A DNA stretch of 64,000 nucleotides from Brachypodius melanocephalos (taxonomy: Eukaryota; Chordata; Aves; Passeriformes; Pycnonotidae). Below the pieces are notes generated by a model. The model did not search any database. It saw nothing but the letters and a program-made list of their open reading frames with translations, and had not been told where the DNA came from. Each line of letters starts with the position of its first letter. The first letter of the stretch is position 1. Below are positions 11,939 through 24,259 of the stretch, piece by piece. Location: contig VZSR01000514.1 of the NCBI GenBank assembly GCA_013398615.1, forward strand, positions 10,894,116 through 10,958,115, read 5' to 3'. The translations under genes and the position numbers were made by a program.

Positions 11939-14900
11939 GGGAATAAAGGATGTTACACAAATGCCTCTGCATCCTTCAGGAACAGGATATCAGCAGCACC
12001 TGGGACCCCCAAAATTTCTAAGAGGCTTTAGAGGGGGCTGAAATTCCTGCTCATTCGCTCCCTCTGATACCATGCAGAGGAAAACTGTGCAAGGAGCCAA
12101 GCAAACTCTTCAGACCAAGAATTAGATTTTGGGCTGTGGCATATCAGGCCATTTAGGAGGCAGACGGAGAGTATTTTTGTCTTTGTGCTTTTCTATTTAA
12201 TCAGAAAAATTTGACCATAAACAACAAGTTAGTAAAAATAGTTCGTGAGACTGCAAAAGAAAGGAAAAAATTAAACCAAAACAGACTCAAATAAATAATT
12301 GAGGTCTAAAATATAACCTACTGTGTTGGTCTTTATATTTCATGTGATGGTCAGTGTGCTCATTATTCAAATAGATTTCATTCTTCCTTTTATTATTCTC
12401 TTTTTGCCTGATGAATTTTCCCAAAAATAAAACACTGCCTACTGGTGCAAACAGAAAATATGATTCAAGCATTTTTCCTTTGCTCTGTCACAGCAGTGAT
12501 TTAACCCACCAAACACTGGTGGGATCACATATGGCGCAGATGCTCTGCAAAGTTAAAACACGACCAGATCATTAATCTGAGCAGCTCCAGTAATCTGAGT
12601 TTTGTTTCATTTGGTAATCAACAGCAAGAGGTGAAATCCTTCTCTCTCTCATGCCACATGCTGTTGGTTGCCCATCAGCTGTGCTGTGGCTTCAACCAGC
12701 TGAGCTGAAGCACATCCCCACGTGCCAGCACAGCACATGCAAGAGGGTTGCAGGATATTCACCAGGTGAGCGTGGAGACAGCAGTGTCCCTGAAGGTGGA
12801 AGAGATTTCTGACCCGGAGCAGGTGAGACACCAGATTTTAACTGTTCCCACTCAAAGCAGACTATAGGATACTGGTGGATGTGTGGCAGCAGCACTCATT
12901 CCCCCACTGCCTAAATCTCTTCGTCCAAAGCAGCTTCAGCTGTTTCAAGGAGTAACACTCTAATCCTTTCCTACAAAATTATTATTCACACTATGAATAA
13001 TAACTGCAGTCTGTGGCTGTCCCTCAGAATCCTGGAAGTGTCCAATTGTTCATAAAGACAGGGTTAACATGTTTCTCACTGCACTGTGGCAGGCAAGCTC
13101 ATGGGAGAAAGCACTAACAGCTCTGTGCATGGAGGTGATTCAGCCAATGCTCTTTCACATGTTACTGTTTTAACCTGTCAAGTCTGACTGTTGCCATGTC
13201 TCATTTTCCCCCGAAGTTGTCAAATTTTACTAAAATGAGAGCAGGATTCCTGGCTAGGGCTGGGAATGGAACATCCATGGTTCCTAGGGCTGTACCTGTC
13301 ACTGCTGTGTGGGTCACTGGGATATTCCCTCCCCATGATCCCACTAGCTGGAAAATCTGGGAGGAAAGAGTCCTCCTGCAAAAGACCTGGGAAGATGAAG
13401 GCAGAGGCTGCTTCAGGGATGCCATTGCTGCTATTCTGCCAGTCAATTGCAATTAGGAGTGATTAGTTCTGCCTGGTGCAAATGACTGTGGAACAGGAGG
13501 GCATTGATGTACATCCAACACCCCAATTCAGTGCCTTCATCATCACGGGAATCTTGTCACAGACATCAGAGGGCTCAGGACATGCCCGGTCACATTCAGA
13601 CTCTTCATCTTTGTGCAGATGTATGTATTTTATTACTTGAGACTGGAACAGTTCAATGTTTATTTAAGGCACAAAAGAGATCTCATTATCACTCTGTTTT
13701 ATAACACAGCATCCATAATGCTTCTCTTTATGGCTCATCCCCTGGAATGAACTAGTTTGCAAATGAGAAGCAGACATTCCGGGGTTTTGGGCACAAATGA
13801 CAATCCTGACTCATTGATTCTTAGCTGAGCTCAAGCCTTTCCCGTGGGTTTTGTGGAGCTGTGCAGAATGGGATTAAAACCTTTTCACTTGAAGGAGTGC
13901 TGCTGACGGTCACTGCGACTTCACTGCCAAAGGGTCACCCCGGCATTTGGGTATTTAAGAACCTTCCTGGTTCCATAAAATCAGGCCCATTTCAGAGGTG
14001 CAATGTAGCATAAAAGTGCAGTCCCTGTTATACAGTTAGAGGATGCAGATCCTGGTTTTATTTGAAATTGCAATTGGTACAAAAATAAGGCTTCTAACAC
14101 CTTTACCTTTTGGCATAGCTGTTGATGCTGTTATTTATTAAATCTGATGCTTTCCTGCTACTAAAACCTACTGTTTTCAGCTGAAGTATAAAAACTCCTA
14201 AATTCTCTTTATGCTAATTTATTTATACGAGCTGTGTACGCATTAGCCCTGCAATGAGACTATTAGTAACACACCAACTAGGCTATCTCTACTTTCAATG
14301 TTTAAATATTCACTTCCAAATGATGCTTAAAGATTTAAAGCTCAAAACATATTCGGTGCTTTTCATCATAAAACTCTTTTGCACTGATGATTTTACAGAG
14401 CTTTGCCTGTATGCAGGCACTTAGTGGAAGACCAATTGCACAACCTTTTTCCCCTTACAAGCATTCCCGAGGCTAAATAAGACTTTACCAGCAACAACAA
14501 CACCCATCAGTTATCTATGCTGTAGTGTAAACAATGAAATTCTTATTATGTACTCAGAATTCACAGAGCCATTTCCATGGTAACTCTGTTTTCATGTCAT
14601 ATCTTTAATGAATAGGTAATGAAAGAAATGCTGCATTTACAACTTCATTACTAGTAAAAAAATACAGCAGTAAATTTGAATTATAGTAGCTGTCATTTTT
14701 AGAACATGCTGAAGATCATGCAGGAATTTCAAGCCTGTCATTCTGAAGTGACAAAGTAAACGCAAGCAGAAAAATATACCAGGCACTCTTGGTTTTAATT
14801 CCACTCTTCAGTTTGTTCTGCTATTCATAATTTTCTGATACAGAGTAAAAGCTTAAATAATAAGACAAGGTCATGGTGGGATGATGGGGCAGGCACAGTT

Positions 14901-15890
14901 GGAGACAAGTTGTGCACTTGTGAACACGTGTACCGGCGCTAGTGAATTTTAACTACTTGATCCATCATATTTTAATTACATAAATCACTGAAGTGCTGAC
15001 TTCTATAGGTATTACCTTCTGGAGAGATACAAAATGCATCACAGGCTGGAGATGATGTTTACCTGTGGGAAAGTGATTTTGACTGGTGTGATAGACAGGG
15101 AGGGAGATAATGGGAGCCAGGCAGGTAGAGCCAGGCAGAGGAGGACTGCAGCATAACCCCCCTCGATATTGTAACCACTCCATCGAGTTACAACACGGAG
15201 TAAATCAATGAGCCCATCAGCAGGAGCTGCCAGCTGGGCAGGCTGGGGAGGCAGGTCTGGCTCACGGGAACACTCCACCATTGGAATGTCAGACACGGAG
15301 GCAGGGAACTTCCCGTGTTTAACATTTCTGCAGGCTGAGATGCTGAACCTTTCCACTGCCCCTCCTCAGCAAGCACAGAACTGCAGCACGTTTGAGAGAG
15401 GTGCTGAAATCTCCCTTCTTGTGAGCTTGTAAATGGTGCCACAGGGCAGGAGTCAGTGCCAGGCATGTCCAAGCCACACAGACATCCTCCTTCCGTCACA
15501 GAGGAGCGACCCAGTGTCACAACTTCACCACAAATCCCTAAAATAGCCTTTACTAAATCTCCCAGTTCTTATTTCATGTGTGAATACCCAGGAATCTGTG
15601 TCCATTTAAAGGTTAGGAGCCTGCAGAGCAAACAAGAACACCTAAAAAGTCCCTGGATCTGGTTTGCAACTCAGTGGCCTTGATTGACTCATGGACACTG
15701 GGGTTGGTCTGGGCACAATGAACACACACAAAGCCCAAAACAGGATTATGGAGCAGCAGTCCCAAGAGCAGCCTAACAGCATAGGGAGGCAGATGAATTG
15801 GTGCTCAGCCACTAAAAGTTCTCTTTTATTCAAATGCAGATAATTTAAAATTAAATCTTCCCAATGGGGGCAGAATAACCAAGTACATTA
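11939..15890. other. Non-coding unique sequence
   Basis: About 4 kb with no recognised transposon. Small ORFs are present on both strands (for example about 110 codons minus at 15188-15520) without recognisable domains. AT-rich conserved-looking DNA lies at 14.09-14.72 kb. Confidence 0.55.
14090..14720. promoter_or_regulatory. Candidate conserved non-coding element
   Basis: An AT-rich, repeat-free block with clustered homeodomain/POU-like words such as 'tatgctaatttatttat', 'attagccctgcaatgag' and 'tttaatgaataggtaatg'. It lacks ORFs and tandem structure. Enhancer function is an inference from texture only. Confidence 0.25.
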
Positions 15891-15899
15891 AACACTGTT

Positions 15900-16255
15900 G
15901 CTATTTGGGAGCTGCTGGGAAGGTTGTGTGTGTTGGGGATGTGTGTTTGTCTGCAAAGAAGATTTGTTAGTTCTTAAAAGCGGTGATTTGGGAGAAACTG
16001 CCATTGGTACAAAGTCGTTAGAGATGGAGGCCAGAGATGTTGCAGAGATTAAATTTGTTACAGGATTGTTTTATAGCTCACCTGACCAAAACCGAACAAC
16101 TGGCCTGTGAAATGATTGAGCAAATAAAAAAAAGCAGTAAAAACGCTGCAGTGATAGAAATGGAAGATTTTTAACTACCAGAGCATAGACTGGAGTCCAT
16201 TAAGCACTTGAAATAAGGCTGGAGGTGTGTGAGAATGTGTGGCTCACTGGACTTG
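15900..16255 (+). pseudogene. Decayed LINE endonuclease (ORF2 N-terminal) fragment, CR1-like
   Basis: Two landmarks of the APE-type endonuclease of CR1-like LINEs appear in order. A stretch translating as GLFYSSPDQ lies at about 16062-16090 and compares with the GVCYRPPDQ motif. About 75 bp later, 16160-16197 reads as EDFNYQSIDWS after removing one extra T, and compares with the GDFN..DIxW motif. The endonuclease would nick target DNA for target-primed reverse transcription. At least one frameshift and several substitutions make this copy non-functional. It is unrelated in orientation to the RT fragment at 18.1-18.6 kb. The exact LINE family is uncertain. Confidence 0.5.
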
Positions 16256-16390
16256 TTTTTTAAGAAGTCATTAAATGCCCCAGCAGCCCTTACCTGGGTT
16301 TTAAGTAACAGAGTATAAATACATCTGCTCCAACCCTACTAAACTGGACATTATTAAGAGTTGGATGTAAAGGACTGTATATATGAACTG

Positions 16391-16452
16391 CATTAAAAAA
16401 CAAAAACAACAACAACAACAAAAGAAAAAACAACAACAACAAAAAAACAACC
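16391..16452. repeat. (CAA)n-rich microsatellite
   Basis: Interrupted CAA/AAAC repeats over about 60 bp ('caacaacaacaacaaaag', then 'caacaacaacaaaaaaac'). Confidence 0.95.
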
Positions 16453-18079
16453 TATCCTGAGTGTGCATCACCCAGGAACACTTCTGGGTGCCATCTCCAG
16501 AGCTCTTGCCCATAACTATTGTACACATGGACCAGAGTCTCTTTTAGCATCTTCCAGCTGGGAACTGGTGTCCTGGGATAGGCCACAACACAGGGGATCA
16601 AGATGGAGATGGAGGACACCAGTAATAGGGAGATAACTAGACAAATGTGAAGGAAATTTTTCATTTAATTATTTTTTGAATCTTTTTCACTGCTTACATA
16701 AACATTTCACATCCACTGTAGATGTTTCTTATCTCAGAATTTCCCAGAAAATGGAAAGAGGGAGAACCATACTGAGATATTGAGATAATTTTGGGGCAAT
16801 AGGGTGACTAATGGTGACTGAAGGAGTCAGGAGCTGTTCCTGCAAGACTGGTGCCTACAGCCTGGCCCCAGTGTATGACCAGTCTTCCACCTCATCACCT
16901 CCAATACCCTGGAAAACCCTTCCCAGCTAAATTTTCAGTTCTGCCTAGCAAACAACTGCTTTTACATGTTTGAATTCCCAGTGAGTCATCCTTACAGGTT
17001 TGTGGAACTCGGGAAAACTGTTGATGTTTCACCTTTAGAAAATCATTCTACCTTTTTTTAGCCAATTTGTAAATTAAAATTGATTTGATGTAAATGGTCA
17101 ATCTCATTTAAATCCCTAATCCCTGCTGAGATCTGTGGAACAGAGCTATTGTCATCTGGAAGCCAGGGAAGGAGAAGAATTTGGAGGTTTTAGAAGTGGA
17201 AATATTTTATACATCTGTGAGATATACAAGGCTCTCAGCATGTGTTACTGCTTCCCTGTGATGTCTGGCAAATGTTGCAGGCACCACTTCTAACTGAGGC
17301 TTAAAAACAAGGAAAGAAAAGAGAAAACTGGCAGGTTCTGAGGGCAGACTACACTCTGTGTTAGTGTGGGACCAGCACCTGTCTTGGGATGTGCAGGAAT
17401 GGCTGCATTTCCAGCACTGCAGCCTTGGGAATGGTCTGGAAGCTGGAGGTATTTCTTGGGGTTGAGGAAAAGCCTTGGAAGGTGCATATTCCCTATGCTA
17501 TCCTAATGTAGGTGGCCTTGCTGCCTCCTCTCTGGTTTTGGGATTGAATGACCAGTCCTGTAATCAGTCACTTCAGACTGATACCCCTGAAATAATCTGA
17601 TAAAGCAAAATCTTACAAACCCTTGTATTTTTCCCTCCTGCTTTTCTTGCTGAAAGGCCCATTGGGACTCCGAGGGATGGGAATGCAACTGAGATCAGAA
17701 AATTTATAGAAGTTCATTTACATCCATTTGGTTTTGTGTCAGCGTGGTCCATCGATTCTTTTTCCCTCACTTGTGTGCATTCCATCAGCATTTATCAGGG
17801 AACTATCAGATCTTCTCTCAGCGTTTATTTTGCTGGCCTGAATGAACCAGGTTCTTGCATCCTCAAGAGCTGGCTCAGAGTCATACCTGGCAGTCCAGCA
17901 AATGCAGCAGGATGGCCACACACAGGAACTTATCACTAGAACTACTCCAAAAACATTCTTGGCATCGCATCATGGCTCAAAATCCTCTAAGACTGCTGCG
18001 CATGGCTCAGTTGCTCTTCCACCAATGTACCCCTAACCTGTGAGCCTCAGCTTATCCCAGAAATCATCCCTGCTCATCC
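16453..18079. other. Non-coding sequence, no gene recognised
   Basis: Holds a 70-codon minus-strand ORF (16664 to 16452) whose first 28 residues look like a signal peptide; it is otherwise anonymous. The remaining ORFs are short and unlike known families. Confidence 0.5.
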
Positions 18080-18560
18080 CAAAGGGCAGATGCTCCATTT
18101 TATCCTTTCCTGCTAATCCAGTCCCAAATTCCATGTAGGCAGCAGAGTGAATTCTTGTCCTGATGATGTTTTTAATTTTGTGCTATCTCCAAACTCAGTT
18201 AGCCTGGTCCCCCTCCCCAAGGCCATTCCCTGGAATCTTGCACAGATAGTGTCAGGAGCAGTCTTTGGGAAATGCTCCAGGTAACCCCTTTCTAACACAA
18301 TGTCTTTCCTGTTAATGCAATCTGTTTTCATTTCCACCTATGGCTCATTCCTTATCAACCTTGCTGGTTTTCTACTAATCTCCACTGCCTCCACATTCCC
18401 TGATAATTTCCCATGTGGTGCTACATCAAATGCTTCACTGAAGTCCATAAAGATGAGACCTAGTGCATTTTCTTTGTCAAGAGAATCAGTTATCCTATCA
18501 CAGAAAGAAATCAGGCTAGCATGGCATGTCAAAGCATTGGGCAAAAAAGAATTTCATCAT
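18080..18560 (-). pseudogene. Decayed CR1-clade LINE reverse-transcriptase fragment
   Basis: The minus strand from 18544 down encodes LISFCDRITDSLDKENA, followed by IFMDFSEAFDVAPHGKL. This is RT motif A of CR1/L2-type LINEs (normally LDFSKAFDxVPH), with the catalytic-motif aspartate at about 18443. The same frame passes one stop codon at 18338-18340 and reaches LTEFGDSTKL at about 18199-18173. That matches the catalytic motif C region (FADDTKL) with the second catalytic Asp replaced by Ser. The stop and the lost Asp make it inactive. The SGVPQGS motif is not readable, so there is substantial internal decay. Divergence is greater than in the CR1 3' ends elsewhere in the window, suggesting an old insertion. 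Confidence 0.8.
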
Positions 18561-18937
18561 TCTATTTTCCATTTATATCCTCTCTTGCAAATTATTTAAT
18601 TGAAGTTTTATATACTGGTTTTCCTCCAAATATCATCTGAAGCCTGTACATTGTTGAGATCCAAAAATAAGGCTTTGGCTGGTGAAAACATTGTCCATCC
18701 CTTTGTCTCTATTCCTGTCTCCATCTGGACAGATGGAATAACCCTTCCTAATCGCAGCCCACTGAGCACCTCAAATCTTGTTTCTACTTGAGACCAGGTA
18801 AATTCTTACAGTTTGATTTCTGTGGCCATCCAGCCTCTGTCCCACACTTTTCTTGTAAACCAAGACACAAACACTCATTTTTGGGGTCATCGCTTGACTA
18901 TTTCTACACAACCCTCTCTGTATAGTCTCAATTTCTT

Positions 18938-18998
18938 ATGACTCGATGATGCTTCTGTGTCCCTTCCAACTCAGACTATTCCGTGATTCTGTGATCCT
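18938..18998 (+). mobile_element. CR1-type 3' tail fragment (very short)
   Basis: About 60 bp: 'atgactcgatgatgcttctg', 'tcccttccaactcagactat', then 'tccgtgattctgtgatcc'. Only the terminal part remains, so it may come from a truncated CR1 or from the tail of a SINE like the one at 3 kb. Confidence 0.85.
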
Positions 18999-19789
18999 GT
19001 CTTCCTACCCCTGGAAAGCCTTGGTATGTCTTATAATTTTCCTTCCAAAGTCTATTTTGGCAGAGGTTTTTCCACTTACTTTATCCTTACATTTCCTGAA
19101 TTCCTTCAAGCATCTAACTATATTTCTAGGACTTAACATTTATAAAAAACTCCAAGTTATGCAGCCTCTGTCTGTGCTTCTGTTCCCATCTACAAAGCAG
19201 CTCAGTTCATTCATTTCTAAAACCATCTGCTTCATCTGATAAGCCCCTGCCACGTACAAGGGGGAGTTGAATTGGCCTCTGTGCCTGCTCTCACACAAGT
19301 AAACAGGAATAAGGGGTGCAGGAACAGCACCACAGCCTTCACACAGGTTCTGCTGCTTGCCCGAGGTGCCAGGGACCTTCCCTACCATTTTAAGACAGTT
19401 TTAGTATTATTTTTGAGGTGGATCCACCAAGCCAGATAATAATTTATTTGGATTTTATGCAAGTTCCGAACAGCTCTTCCTGAAATCCACTGTATTGATG
19501 AAACTCAGAAGGCTCTTCAGTAAAAAAACCCACAATATTTGCACTCTAAGTTTCAATATGGGGATGAAGTAGCATTAGAAAAAGAAAAGGAAGGAAAAAA
19601 AGACTTAGCTCATGTACCCAAACACTGTAATACTACAGCAAACACAGATCTGTCACTGCTGAGAACAAAATAATGACGAGTAGCCAGGATTGCACAACTA
19701 CAAGAGATTTCATTCTCTAATTGTCAAAAAGCATTAAAGATCAACTATTTATTGTGTAGGAGAAGGAGGGAGAACAGACTTCAGTGCCT

Positions 19790-20190
19790 CCCTTCACCAG
19801 AGGTTGTCCCTAATTGACATGCATGGATTGCAACCAGAGGTTACTGAGCGAAATTTGTTTGCATTTATTAATCAAAAGGAGTCAAAGGCGCACAAAGATA
19901 TCATCAAGGCTCCCTTGTGCTTGGGGAGGCTGACAACTAAAATTCTTGATGAAGTGTTTGCAGAATGTTTGCAATCTGTTCACAGCCTTTTTACTTTGCA
20001 GGTGCAAACCTTTCTATCTGTTACATCAAAGAAACAATTGAAAATTAAACATAGTAAACATCTCCGTACAGGTTTTAATCTCCCATTTCCACAGGACAAA
20101 GGGAGTGCTATAATTAATTTCAAAGCAATGTTTGAGTTCTCTCAATATTCATTTGGGCACATTAGCATGTCATTAGCTATGTTTTAAACA
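19790..20190. promoter_or_regulatory. Candidate conserved non-coding element
   Basis: Dense transcription-factor-like words are visible: TTATTAATC, ATCAAAAGG and TCAAAGG (TCF/LEF or SOX type), ATAATTAATTTC (paired homeodomain), and TTAGCATG followed by TCATTAGC. No repeat was recognised. An open frame of 127 codons covers the block, but its product has no recognised domain. Confidence 0.3.
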
Positions 20191-20459
20191 CTGATCCTTA
20201 TTTCCTTCTCCCACACACCTTTCTTCTAGCCCTTTTGTTAAAAAAAAATAAAATGAAATAAATAAATGAGAAAGTTGTACTTCCTGGGAGATGCCTTTAA
20301 TGCTAAAGCATCCATGCATAGATAATTATCTTGCTCAATGAAATAGATTGGGGGAATAATGTATGGCTTTTGAGGTAAAGCAGAGGCAGCAGAAAATAGA
20401 TGAAGAGAAATAATTCTTTTCAGTGATGTTAAGAACGTGCAGGGGCAAAGCCACTCTCA

Positions 20460-21080
20460 CCGAGTTTTGCTATCATGCCTCGTGAATAATGTATTTTATT
20501 ATATCCATTGTGGTTATCTTTTAATATGTTAATAACACTTCTAACACTCTTCCCCCCCTTGTTCTTTTATGTAGTTTTAAAACTCTTTCTTTTATTAAGA
20601 TGTAACAAATGGAGATGCAATCAATAGATACTTATTATGTTGGTAGCTAACTAGTAAAAGGATTTTCTTGTAAGTTTAATTTTAAACACAGATCTGTTTG
20701 AACAATGTCTACAGGGTAATTTCAGCCATCTATCTGCAGCATTTCCTGTAGCATTTCCGAGCTAACTCCTAATAACATCCTCCCCCTTAGGTATATTAAT
20801 TTTATACATCCTGAACAGGAGATTGAACAGTCCTTAAACAGCCACGCAAGGTCACTGACACTAACAAAAATAGAACCTTTCATTGTGCTTTTATCAAGCC
20901 ATGCTGGCATTTATATTAGCCTGTGTGGGCCTGAACAGCACGGATATTTGCTGGAGTTTAATATACAATTGTTTTCAAGAACCATTCAGCTCAATTTGTA
21001 TTGAAAATATTACTTGGGAAACAATGAGCCTTTCAGATGTTTTGGCCGTCTTTCAGCCAAAGCTATAATTTCAGTGTTTG
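20460..21080. promoter_or_regulatory. Candidate conserved non-coding element
   Basis: Unique AT-rich block with 'taatatgttaataacac', 'ttaggtatattaatttta' and 'ggagtttaatatacaattg'. It lacks CR1 and tandem repeats. Enhancer function is inferred from texture only. Confidence 0.25.
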
Positions 21081-21452
21081 GAGGGAGGTATGAAAAGTGC
21101 CATGAATGTAGCCAGGCTGCCAATCACAGGGGAAGGGCAGCAAAACCGAAACTGTCCAACCCAACAAGGATCACTGATGTGCTTCTGCTGCCCCTCTCAG
21201 CCATGGGCAACACATTCCTGAAATCCCTGTGCTGAGCATCCCCTGGTGACCCATCCAGCCCCTGATAGACAATGGATCTCCCCAAAATCTGTTCCCTGGC
21301 CGTACTCCAGCCTGGTACAGGGGCTGCCTTTCCTCCTGTGAATGTGGTGGCAATTCCCCCCATTCGAGGTGTCATGCCAAGCTGGCAGGCAACACTCCCA
21401 CACCTCCTCACCAATCTCCCTGTACCAAGAACCAGCCTGGGCTTTGAAACTC

Positions 21453-21577
21453 CACAGAAACACAGAATGGTTTGAGTTGGAAAGGATCTTTAAAGATCAA
21501 CTCATCCCACCTCCTGCCATGGGCAGGGACAGCTTCCAGGTTGCTCCAATCCCTGTCCAACCCGGCCTTGGACACTG
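21453..21577 (-). mobile_element. CR1 LINE 3' end (left arm of an inverted pair)
   Basis: Minus-oriented CR1: 'cacagaaacacagaatgg', 'tttgagttggaaaggatctt', 'ctgccatgggcagggacagc', 'ccaacccggccttggacact'. It abuts a plus-oriented CR1 end at about 21578 without visible spacer. Confidence 0.9.
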
Positions 21578-21672
21578 CTAGTGAAAAATGTCCCTGCCCA
21601 TGGCAAGGGGTTGGAAATGGATGATCTTTAGGCTCCCTTCCAACCCAGGCTATTCTATGATTCTATGATTCC
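21578..21672 (+). mobile_element. CR1 LINE 3' end (right arm of an inverted pair)
   Basis: Plus-oriented: 'ctagtgaaaaatgtccctgc', 'ccatggcaaggggttggaa', 'cttccaacccaggctattc', ending with two TTCTATGA units. It is complementary to the left arm over much of its length. Confidence 0.92.
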
Positions 21673-24259
21673 AAAAGATCCCTCTGGAACCTTCACTTCT
21701 CCAGGTGATTACAACTGGGCCTGGCACAGCAAGAGCACTTGAATGGGGACCTTACAAAGGAGTGCAGGGTAGTGAGTTGGCAAATTTCCTCGGGGTAGTC
21801 AAAGGAAGAGGTGGGTATTTCATAATTACTTAATTACTGAACATCTTCACTCTCATCTCAGGCTTTTCAGCAGGAACAAGGAAATGCACATGAAAATGCT
21901 AATTAAGCCTGGATGGAACAAGAGGAGGGACTCAGTTGTCATCTGAACTATAGGAATTTTGAACTCTCTGAGCCTTCCTGTGTGGCTCACAGGGAGGAAG
22001 GAGGGAGTAAGTGTTTAACAAGATGAAAACACCTTCCTGAGTGTCAGTGAGTTTTGTTAAATACTCTTAAGTATTCCCATTCTTACTGACACACTTGTAG
22101 GATAATTAAATGAGTGGATGGTCCCCTAACAGCCATCTTCCTATTACCAAGGATTTTACTGCAAATAGAAGTATTCATAAGTATAATGAGGATCAGTTGA
22201 CTCAATACCAGGCACAGCCCCCTACACAGGTTGATCTAAAGTTTTGCTGCAGCAATTTTTCCAGTCTGTCTCTGCCTCTACCTAAAACCTTGCTGAGTTT
22301 GCTCATCTTCGGGAACATCCAAAATCAAGGACAGCTGACCATGCAGACAAAGCTTTGAGTGGACTCTTATTTTTATCAGAATTGTTCTGCCCAGCCCTCT
22401 GAATAGGGTCACCCAAGTGCTCAGAAGACTCTCAGGAGCCCCCAGACCTGAGCTGTCCTTGCAGCAGCATAACCCTGTGCAGCTGCACACAAATGAGGGC
22501 ACAATTGCTCCCTTTCCTCCTTCCAGCATCCCAGGTTCAGGTGACTCTCATGGTGATCCAGACTTCTGGTGATCAAACAGCAGCTTGCTCCAAACATAGT
22601 ACTTGTTGACAAGACAGGGAATGCCCATTCAAATGGTTTCTTCTCCATGCAAATATCACCTCCAGCACCCAGGTCTGCTTGGGGCTCCTTGGCAGAAATG
22701 TGCTTGTGAAAGGCAATATCCAGCAGGAAACACGCAGAAGCGTGAGAGTCTCAGTGTACATAAAGACACACAAATATTGATATTTGTGTGCACACATTAT
22801 CTCTCAGAATTGGATTTTTCCACTCAGGGCCAGCACGCATTTCACAGATGTATTTGCTTCTCCTGATGTTATAGACCTTAATTACAAAACCTCAATTTTC
22901 ATACATTCTATTCATTTTCATACTGAGTGGAAGCAAATGAAATTGTCTTTTTTCTTTTATTTTTTGCACTCAATGCTGTGATGAAATGAAATTAAATATG
23001 ACACACTTCTGAGACAAACACTTAGCCTCTTCAAAACAAGAGGACTGCTCCAGGTCAGTGTTTTAATAGTGTGAGGATGCTCAAAGCTATCTTAACAAGT
23101 GTTTCACATGGCCATACTGACCCCTAATTCGAGCTATGAAGTTGTGACAAGAATCTTCCATTCTAATTTAGAAGAAGAGAGGAGGAAACAAACAAAACAA
23201 GCGCCAGGTCTCCTGCTGCAAAGCGAATCACTGAAGTAGGAAGCACTTCTGGAGGGTCCTCGAGCAATCCCCCTCCCGTGCCCACCTCCCCTGCCTGGGA
23301 CAGCACCCACTGTTGCTGCTTGCCCAGACCGGTTTTGAGCTGGGATCAAGACCTCAGGTTTATTGTCAGTTCTGGCATTGTCTTCTGTAAAATTGATTGC
23401 AACACGCAATGTGAGGCTTTTTATGTCATTCATGCTCTCTTCCTACAATTTATTTCAAAGGCCAAGTTCTAAAATTTCCAACCTCTTTCAAATTGTCTTC
23501 TTCTTCCTTCCTTCCTTTTCCTTGTTTTCCACTGCACACACCCTGAGGCTGACTGTCCCTTCTCCAGTTTACACCACCACTGTTGCTGGGTGCCTACCCC
23601 CAGCCAATTATCAGCTGCTTTGTTCTCTCCAAAAAGGCTCCATTCCAGCCTGTTATTCCTTCTGTTTCAGCAGTCTCCAGTGACTTTGATTGCTCACCTG
23701 AAGAGTAATAAAATAGCTTCTTATCAAGGCTTTAAAAAAGAATATACCTTGACATGGTTATTTAAGATTGAAAAGTCAGGGGGGCAGAAATAATTATTTT
23801 TAAAAGGAACAGAACAAAGTCTCTTTACACAGACACATGAGAAACATGGGCTACTCCAGCAGAAAAATACCATCAAGACTGAGTTTATAGGGACTACAGG
23901 TTTGTAACTGCAATTAAAATATGAAGAAGAACATTTGATAATAACAAAACTCAGACTGCACAGTAATTAAACCCAATCTACTGAGAGGTGAGTCTACAGA
24001 ACCGCAGTAACAAGGTACAAAAGTTTATGAGACACAGATCTAATTAACCTAAGCTGTGCAGACAACCCCATCTGAATGCAAACCATTCCCAGTTGCTACT
24101 TCCTCGATCCCAGAAGCACTCCCAGAGCCCAAGGACACTGAAGAAGAAATTCCTTGGGTTGCGGCACATCTACAGCAGCAGGAAGGGAAATGATGGTGAA
24201 CTCAAAGCCAATTTGCTTCTGATGTTAACGCAAAGCAGGTACACTGTCTCTGAAGGAAT
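21673..24259. other. Non-coding unique sequence
   Basis: No recognised gene or transposon. A CTTC-rich stretch lies at 23497-23520. ORFs are at most about 106 codons, without recognisable domains. Confidence 0.55.

Larger units (their letters stand above)
18999..21452. other. Non-coding unique sequence with conserved-looking blocks
   Basis: No recognised repeats. The longest ORF is 127 codons (+, 19804-20187) inside an AT-rich block that reads more like regulatory DNA than protein. Confidence 0.5.
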
